A stretch of DNA of 11,026 nucleotides from Nitrospira sp. GTDB lineage: Bacteria; Nitrospirota; Nitrospiria; Nitrospirales; Nitrospiraceae. Position 1 is the stretch's first letter; the number at the start of each line of letters is the position of its first letter. Below the pieces are notes generated by a model, which was not told the DNA's origin, searched no databases, and worked only from the letters and a program-made list of their open reading frames with translations. The position numbers and the translations under genes are program-made. Below are positions 6,433 to 11,026 of this stretch, piece after piece. The stretch lies in the NCBI GenBank assembly GCA_016873525.1, contig VGXD01000045.1, forward strand, positions 1-11,026. The letters run 5' to 3'.

Positions 6433-7899
6433 ATGCCGCTGTTTACGATCGAAGAGATCATGGAAGTGACCGGCGCGAGGCTGGTGTCGGGCGACTTCCA
6501 GCAGGTGTCACGGGGAGGGGTCCGGCGGCTCTGCACGGATTCGCGCACGGCGCGGCGCGGGGACCTGTTCATCGCCTTGGCAGGGGAGCAGTTCGACGGG
6601 CATCGGTTCGTCGAGGCCGCGCTCCGGCTCGGCGCAGTCGGCGCGATCGTGCAGGCGGGGAGTTGGGACCAGCCGCCGCTTCCGCCGACGGCCGTGCCGG
6701 TCGGGCCTGCTCGCGGGAGGAAAACGCCGGCCGGCATTCCCCTGGTGTTGCTGGTGCCGGATTCGTTGCTGGCCTTTCAACAACTGGCCTCCCATCACCG
6801 GAGCCGGTTTCGCATTCCGCTGGTGGCGGTGACCGGGAGCAACGGCAAGACGACGACGAAGGAGATGGTGGCCCTGGTCTTGGCGGAACGCGGGACCGTG
6901 TTGAAGACCGAGGGGAACCTGAACAATCGCATCGGGGTGCCCCTGACGTTGCTTCGCTTGACCGCGCGCCACGATGCGGCGGTGGTGGAGATGGGCGTGG
7001 ATCGCAAAGGTCAGACGACCCGTCTCTGCGAGATTGCGAAGCCGACCGTCGGGGTGATCACCAACATCGGGCCGGACCACCTGGAGTTTTTCGGCAGCAT
7101 GGAGGTCTCCGCCCAGGCGAAAGGCGAATTGCTGGACCTGCTGCCGGACGACGGCGCGGTGGCCTTGAACGCCGACGATCCCTATTTCGGGTACCTGGCG
7201 GCGCGGGCCGGCTGCCGGGTCGTGTCCTTCGGTTTGGCCGCCGGCGCGCAGGTGCGGGCCCTCGACGTCGCGCCGGATCCGCGCGGGCAGACCTTCCAGT
7301 TGATGCTGCCGGACCGGGCGCGGGGGACGCGCGTCCTGCTGCCGGCGCATGGGGCGCACAACCTCTCCAATGCCTTGGCGGCGGCGGCGGTGGGCTACGC
7401 CCTCGGCCTGAGCGGCGCGGCGATTGCGCGGGGGCTGAGTCGGTTCAAGCCGGCCACGATGCGGTCTGAGGTGACGGTCTGGAAGGGGCTGAAGCTTATC
7501 AATGACTGTTACAACGCGAACCCCGCTTCCATGAAGGCGGCCATTACGCTCCTGGCCGGCCTGGCTGCCGGGGGGCGGTCGATTGCGGTATTGGGCGACA
7601 TGCTGGAACTGGGGCCGGAGGCCCGGGCGTTCCATCAGGAGGTCGGGGCCTATCTGGCCGGACAGGGGATTGCCCATCTCATCGCCTGCGGGACCTTCGG
7701 CCATGATTTGGCGGAGGGGGCGAGGAAGGCCGGGCTGGCGCCTGAGCGGATCAAGGAAGCGCCGGACTCGCTCGCGGCCGGCGACCTCCTGAAGGATTTC
7801 GTGCAGGCGGGCGACGTGGTGCTGGTCAAGGCGTCTCGCGGCATGCGGATGGAGCGGGTCATCGAATCTTTGTTGAAGGGGAAAGGACGGTGGCTGTAA
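6433..7899 (+). CDS. murF: UDP-MurNAc-tripeptide:D-Ala-D-Ala ligase MurF
   Basis: Cytoplasmic ATP-dependent ligase that adds D-Ala-D-Ala to complete the UDP-MurNAc-pentapeptide. From ATG 6433 the protein is 488 residues and opens with MPLFTIEEIMEVTGARLV, as is usual for MurF. An in-frame GTG at 6349 and ATG at 6352 would add 27-28 residues translated from the heptad repeat, rich in His and Ser, so I reject them. The ribosome-binding site before 6433 is weak. Domains in order are the N-terminal UDP-binding domain (CTDSRTARRGDLFIALAGE), the ATPase domain with GS136-NGKTTTKEM, EGNLNNRIGVPLTLL and NIGPDHLEFFGS, and a C-terminal domain with AHNLSNALAA, LINDCYNANPASM and GDMLELG. A Pro/Arg-rich insertion of about 15-20 residues (around 77-97) sits between the usual GAIVQ and PLVLLVPDSL segments. 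The stop is 3 nt before mraY. Confidence 0.95.
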   Translation: MPLFTIEEIMEVTGARLVSGDFQQVSRGGVRRLCTDSRTARRGDLFIALAGEQFDGHRFVEAALRLGAVGAIVQAGSWDQPPLPPTAVPVGPARGRKTPAGIPLVLLVPDSLLAFQQLASHHRSRFRIPLVAVTGSNGKTTTKEMVALVLAERGTVLKTEGNLNNRIGVPLTLLRLTARHDAAVVEMGVDRKGQTTRLCEIAKPTVGVITNIGPDHLEFFGSMEVSAQAKGELLDLLPDDGAVALNADDPYFGYLAARAGCRVVSFGLAAGAQVRALDVAPDPRGQTFQLMLPDRARGTRVLLPAHGAHNLSNALAAAAVGYALGLSGAAIARGLSRFKPATMRSEVTVWKGLKLINDCYNANPASMKAAITLLAGLAAGGRSIAVLGDMLELGPEARAFHQEVGAYLAGQGIAHLIACGTFGHDLAEGARKAGLAPERIKEAPDSLAAGDLLKDFVQAGDVVLVKASRGMRMERVIESLLKGKGRWL

Positions 7900-7902
7900 C
7901 CG

Positions 7903-8979
7903 ATGCTCTACCTCTGGCTCTATCCCCTGCATACCGAGTTCTCCTTTCTGAATGTCTTTCGTTACCTCAGTTTCCGGATCATCTATGCGGCGGTCACGGC
8001 CTTTCTCCTGGCCTTCGTCTTGACGCCGCCGTTGATCCGCAAGCTGCAAGAGATTCGGATGGGGCAGCGCGTCAGGGAGGACGGACCCAGCCGCCACCTC
8101 GCCAAGACCGGGACGCCCACGATGGGGGGAGTTCTGATCATCTTTGCGGTGGTCCTCTCCACGGTGCTCTGGGCGGATATGCTGAACCGGTACGTGTGGC
8201 TGGTGCTCTTTGCGACCGTGGGGTTCGGGCTCGTCGGGTTTTTCGACGACTATCTGAAGTTCGTCGGGGGCAAGTCGAAGGGGCTCTCGGCCTCGCAGAA
8301 GTTTCTCGCCCAAGGCCTGGTGGCCTTCGGCATCGGCCTGGTCTTTTACTTTACGCCGGGTTATTCCACGCAACTCAGCGTGCCGTTTTTCAAGAACTTT
8401 ACGCCGGACTTGGGGCTCTTCTACATCCCCTTTGCGATCCTCGTGATCGTCGGGAGTTCCAACGCGGTCAACCTGACCGACGGGCTCGACGGCCTGGCGG
8501 TGGGGCCGGTGATGATCGCGTCGATGGCCTACACGATTGTGGCTTACGTGGTCGGCAATCGCGTGACGTCCGACTATCTCTTGATTCCCTACATCGAAGG
8601 GGCGGGAGAACTGGCCGTGTTCACGGCCACGATCTTCGGGGCCAGCTTGGGATTCCTCTGGTTCAACACCTATCCGGCCTCCGTGTTCATGGGCGACGTG
8701 GGGTCGCTGCCGCTCGGCGCGGCCTTGGGCACCGTGGCGGTCGTGAGCAAACACGAATTGCTGTTGCTCCTGGTGGGAGGCGTCTTTGTGATCGAGGCCA
8801 TTTCGGTCATCTTCCAGGTGGCGTCGTTCAAGTCGCGCGGCAAACGCATTTTCTTGATGGCGCCCATCCACCACCACTTCGAGATGAAGGGCTGGGAAGA
8901 GCCGAAGGTCGTGGTGCGGATGTGGATCGTGGCGATCTTGCTGGCGCTCTTGAGTCTGAGCACGCTCAAACTAAGATAG
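7903..8979 (+). CDS. mraY: Phospho-N-acetylmuramoyl-pentapeptide transferase MraY
   Basis: Integral inner-membrane enzyme that transfers phospho-MurNAc-pentapeptide from UDP to undecaprenyl phosphate, making lipid I. The 358 residues match the E. coli length (360) and show many hydrophobic segments (about ten expected). Family motifs are all present: RHLAKTGTPTMGG after the first helices, FFDDYLK with D115-D116 of the Mg site, NAVNLTDGLDGLA (D193, D196), FMGDVGSLPLG with D265, and the HHH triplet H323-H325 in PIHHHFEMKGWEEPKVV. ATG 7903 follows the murF stop by 3 nt. The nearest good ribosome-binding site, AAGGA at 7883-7887, is a rather distant 15 nt upstream, so coupling to murF translation is plausible. 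The TAG stop at 8977-8979 abuts the next repeat array. Confidence 0.97.
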   Translation: MLYLWLYPLHTEFSFLNVFRYLSFRIIYAAVTAFLLAFVLTPPLIRKLQEIRMGQRVREDGPSRHLAKTGTPTMGGVLIIFAVVLSTVLWADMLNRYVWLVLFATVGFGLVGFFDDYLKFVGGKSKGLSASQKFLAQGLVAFGIGLVFYFTPGYSTQLSVPFFKNFTPDLGLFYIPFAILVIVGSSNAVNLTDGLDGLAVGPVMIASMAYTIVAYVVGNRVTSDYLLIPYIEGAGELAVFTATIFGASLGFLWFNTYPASVFMGDVGSLPLGAALGTVAVVSKHELLLLLVGGVFVIEAISVIFQVASFKSRGKRIFLMAPIHHHFEMKGWEEPKVVVRMWIVAILLALLSLSTLKLR

Positions 8980-9051
8980 TGATGCGTGACGGACGATGGG
9001 AGCTATAACGGGGAACTCGAAGGTGTCGTTCGTTACGCGTTACGCATAACG
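8979..9051. repeat. Heptad fold-back repeat between mraY and murD
   Basis: The left arm has units GTGATGC, GTGACGG and ACGATGG (8979-8999). The right arm has CGTTACG, CGTTACG and CATAACG (9031-9051). GTGATGCGTGACG in the left arm pairs imperfectly with CGTTACGCATAAC in the right arm. The array starts on the last base of the mraY stop codon, and with its flank fills the 104-nt spacer. No promoter or terminator is clear within it. It has the same design as the murE-murF array but a different unit sequence. Confidence 0.6.
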
Positions 9052-9083
9052 GACCGACGAGCGGCGGCGAAGGACTCGCGGCG

Positions 9084-10472
9084 GTGACGGAACTGAAGGG
9101 CAAGAAGGTCACGGTGGTCGGGTTGGCTCGAAGCGGCGTGGCGGCGGCGCGGATGCTCCAGGCGGTCGGCGCCCACGTGACGGTGGCGGATGGGAAGGAG
9201 ACCGTGGATGTGGCCTCCGTGCTGTCCCAATTGGACCGGCGGACTCTGACCGTGGTGGTGGGGCGCGGTTACGAGTCGGCGCTGGAGAGGGCGGACTTGG
9301 TCGTGATCAGTCCGGGGGTGCCCTATCGGATGGAGGCCTTGCAGGCGGTCCGCCGCCGTGGGGTGCGGGTGATCGGGGAATTGGAACTGGCTTCCTGGTT
9401 TTTGACGGCGCCGGTCCTGGCCGTGACCGGGACCAACGGCAAGAGCACGACGGTGACCTTGGTGGGGCTGCTTCTGGCGGAGAGCGGAAAGCGGGTTTTC
9501 GTGGGGGGGAATCTGGGCACGCCGCTCTGTGAGGCGGCTTTGGCGTCCTACCAGTGGACGAGCCAAGGCCGGGGTGCCGACAAGGGGCCCTATGACTACA
9601 TTGTGGCGGAGGTCTCCAGTTTCCAGCTCGAGACGATCGAGCGGTTTCATCCCTGGGTGGCGGCGGTCTTGAACGTTTCGACGGACCACATGGATCGGTA
9701 TGACTCGCTCCAAGACTACGTGGCGACGAAGGCCAGGATTTTCGAAAACCAGACCGCCGAAGACTTCGCGCTCGTGAACCGGGACGACGAGCGGGTTGCG
9801 GAATTGGATCGGGGGCTGCGTGCCAGGGTCTTGGGGTTTAGCCGGACGAAGCCGGTCGAGGCCGGCGCGTACTTGGACGGCGATCGCGTGATGGTGGCCG
9901 TGCAGGGCCGCCTCCAGGAAGTCTGCCGGAGGGAGGAGATTCTGATTCCCGGCGGACACAACCTGGCCAACGCGATGGCCGCGCTGACGATCGGGTTGCT
10001 CTGCGGTTGTCCGATCGAGGCGGCGCGGCGCGTGGTGCGGACCTTCCCCGGGCTGGAACATGCCCTGGAGATCGTTCGGGAGCGTCATGGCGTGCTCTTC
10101 GTCAACGATTCGAAGGGCACGAACGTGGATGCCACGCTGAAGGCTTTGGAGAGCTTCGACCGGCCGATCCTGCTGATTGCGGGAGGGCGTGACAAGGGCG
10201 GTGACTTCGTCAGGCTGCGCGAGGCGGTGCGCCGGCGGACGAAGCGGACGATTCTGATCGGGGAGGCCGCGCCTCGCATTCGAGCGGCGCTCAACGGCTG
10301 CGAGCGGATCAGCGACGCGGCCTCGCTCCGGGAGGCGGTGGAGACGGCGGCGCGCGAGGCGAGGCCAGGCGACGTGGTCCTCTTGTCTCCGGCCTGTGCC
10401 AGCTTCGACATGTTTGCCGATTACAAGGATCGCGGCGCGCAGTTCAAAAACCTGGTGCAGTCGCTGCCGTAA
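9084..10472 (+). CDS. murD: UDP-N-acetylmuramoyl-L-alanine:D-glutamate ligase MurD
   Basis: Cytoplasmic ATP-dependent ligase that adds D-glutamate, the second residue of the stem peptide. The 462 residues include an N-terminal Rossmann-like domain (KKVTVVGLARSGVAAARML, then VVISPGVPY), the ATPase domain with G116-TNGKST (K120), EVSSFQLETI and NVSTDHMDRY, GHNLANAMAA, and a C-terminal domain with FVNDSKGTNVDATLKAL, IAGGRDKGGDF and LSPACASFDMFADYKDRGAQF. The last of these is the typical MurD terminal block. The GTG start at 9084 follows AAGGA (9070-9074) at 9 nt. The gene lies after a 104-nt repeat-bearing spacer instead of overlapping mraY. The order mraY-murD-ftsW is the classical dcw order. 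Confidence 0.96.
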   Translation: MTELKGKKVTVVGLARSGVAAARMLQAVGAHVTVADGKETVDVASVLSQLDRRTLTVVVGRGYESALERADLVVISPGVPYRMEALQAVRRRGVRVIGELELASWFLTAPVLAVTGTNGKSTTVTLVGLLLAESGKRVFVGGNLGTPLCEAALASYQWTSQGRGADKGPYDYIVAEVSSFQLETIERFHPWVAAVLNVSTDHMDRYDSLQDYVATKARIFENQTAEDFALVNRDDERVAELDRGLRARVLGFSRTKPVEAGAYLDGDRVMVAVQGRLQEVCRREEILIPGGHNLANAMAALTIGLLCGCPIEAARRVVRTFPGLEHALEIVRERHGVLFVNDSKGTNVDATLKALESFDRPILLIAGGRDKGGDFVRLREAVRRRTKRTILIGEAAPRIRAALNGCERISDAASLREAVETAAREARPGDVVLLSPACASFDMFADYKDRGAQFKNLVQSLP

Positions 10473-10480
10473 GGCGCGAA

Positions 10481-10544
10481 GGGTGGCGGGTGATGAGAGC
10501 CGAGGATCGCTTACCCATGACGCAAGACTCATTACGCATCGACG
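10481..10544. repeat. Heptad fold-back repeat between murD and ftsW
   Basis: The left arm has units GGGTGGC, GGGTGAT and GAGAGCC (10481-10501). The right arm has CTTACCC, ATGACGC, AAGACTC, ATTACGC and ATCGACG (10510-10544). GGGTGATGAG on the left is partly complementary to CTCATTACGC on the right. The array ends on the base before the AAGGA ribosome-binding site of ftsW, so a folded transcript could affect access to it. It is the weakest of the three arrays. Confidence 0.5.
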
Positions 10545-10559
10545 AAGGAAAGGGTGTCC

Positions 10560-11026
10560 ATGTCGCGTAGAGGCGCCCAGGCCGTGACGCTGACGCTGCC
10601 TTGGCCATCCTCCGGCAGCTCGACGAAGACAAGGGCTTCGGCCGACGGGAGCCTCTTGGCGGTCGCGGTGGTCCTGGCCTTGGTCGGGTTGGTGATGGTG
10701 TTCAGCGCCAGCGCCGTGGTGGCCGGCAACCGCTTCCACGATTCGATCTACTTCCTCAAGCGGCACTTGGCCTGGCTGGCCTTCGGGTTTCTGATGCTCC
10801 ATGCCGCCTCCCGCCTCGACTATACGGTGTGGCGGAAAATGGCCCTGCCGATCCTGGGGCTGACCGTGGCCCTGCTGATCCTGGTGCTGGTTCCGTCGTT
10901 GGGCGTCGTGGCCAAGGGCGCGAGACGATGGTTGAGACTGGGGCCCATTTCCGTGCAGCCGGCCGAGATGGTCAAGCTCACGGTGGTTCTCTACATGGCG
11001 GTCTACCTGACCAGGAAAGAGAATCG
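10560..11026 (+). CDS. ftsW: Septal peptidoglycan glycosyltransferase FtsW, 3'-truncated by the window edge
   Basis: SEDS-family membrane glycosyltransferase that polymerises lipid II at the septum with FtsI as partner. 155 codons are present and the frame is open to the end of the window. ATG 10560 follows AAGGA (10545-10549) at 10 nt. A polar N-terminal tail of about 30 residues precedes the first membrane segment (about 31-50, LLAVAVVLALVGLVMVFSAS). Further hydrophobic segments follow near 65-80 and 92-110, then the SEDS signature KGARRWLRLGPISVQPAEMVKL (about 120-141) and the start of the next helix. The conserved catalytic Asp of the later large loop is outside the window. FtsW is preferred over RodA because the gene directly follows murD in the dcw cluster. 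Confidence 0.92.
   Translation, partial: MSRRGAQAVTLTLPWPSSGSSTKTRASADGSLLAVAVVLALVGLVMVFSASAVVAGNRFHDSIYFLKRHLAWLAFGFLMLHAASRLDYTVWRKMALPILGLTVALLILVLVPSLGVVAKGARRWLRLGPISVQPAEMVKLTVVLYMAVYLTRKEN

Noticed and set aside
6508..8877. Very long minus-strand open frame (789 codons) opposite murF and mraY
   Set aside because: The plus strand here encodes MurF and MraY with all family motifs. The antisense product is rich in Arg, His, Pro and Gln with no motif, as expected from the complement of GC-rich codons.
9033..10802. Long minus-strand open frame (589 codons) opposite murD and the ftsW start
   Set aside because: It runs across two clear plus-strand genes and a repeat spacer, with no motif and no good start context.

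Overview
The window is a GC-rich chromosomal segment from a Gram-negative-type bacterium. It carries the 3' part of an asparaginyl-tRNA synthetase gene and then the first two thirds of a dcw (division and cell wall) cluster, all on the plus strand: asnS (partial) - [354-nt spacer before the first rsmH-frame codon, with a promoter] - rsmH - receiver-like gene - ftsL - ftsI - murE - murF - mraY - murD - ftsW (partial). The MurE has the DNPR motif of meso-diaminopimelate ligases, so the peptidoglycan is of the mDAP type. Gene order, GC content and the spacer repeats remind me of Nitrospira/Nitrospirota. That assignment is an impression from memory and was not tested.

Region by region: bases 1-982 hold the catalytic part of AsnRS. 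Bases 983-1366 are non-coding. They contain a weak terminator candidate, a perfect DnaA-box 9-mer, a short perfect hairpin, and a strong sigma70-type promoter (TTGACA-16-TATACT). The promoter is followed by 10-bp-spaced TGGG repeats that match the known MraZ operator pattern, yet there is no mraZ gene between promoter and rsmH. From rsmH to murE (about 1367-6345), five genes are joined by four 4-nt ATGA/GTGA overlaps, which suggests one translationally coupled operon. After murE the packing changes. The murE-murF, mraY-murD and murD-ftsW junctions each carry a spacer of degenerate 7-nt tandem repeats arranged as partly complementary arms, while murF-mraY is separated by only 3 nt.

The genes work together as follows. 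MurD, MurE and MurF add D-Glu, mDAP and D-Ala-D-Ala to UDP-MurNAc-L-Ala in the cytoplasm. MraY moves the product to undecaprenyl phosphate (lipid I). FtsW and FtsI polymerise and crosslink septal peptidoglycan, with FtsL as part of the activating divisome subcomplex. RsmH methylates 16S rRNA and is a standard dcw companion.

The least ordinary parts are the stand-alone receiver-like protein between rsmH and ftsL, which has lost its phospho-acceptor aspartate, the orphan MraZ-type operator, and the heptad fold-back spacers. No mobile element, tRNA, rRNA or CRISPR array is visible.
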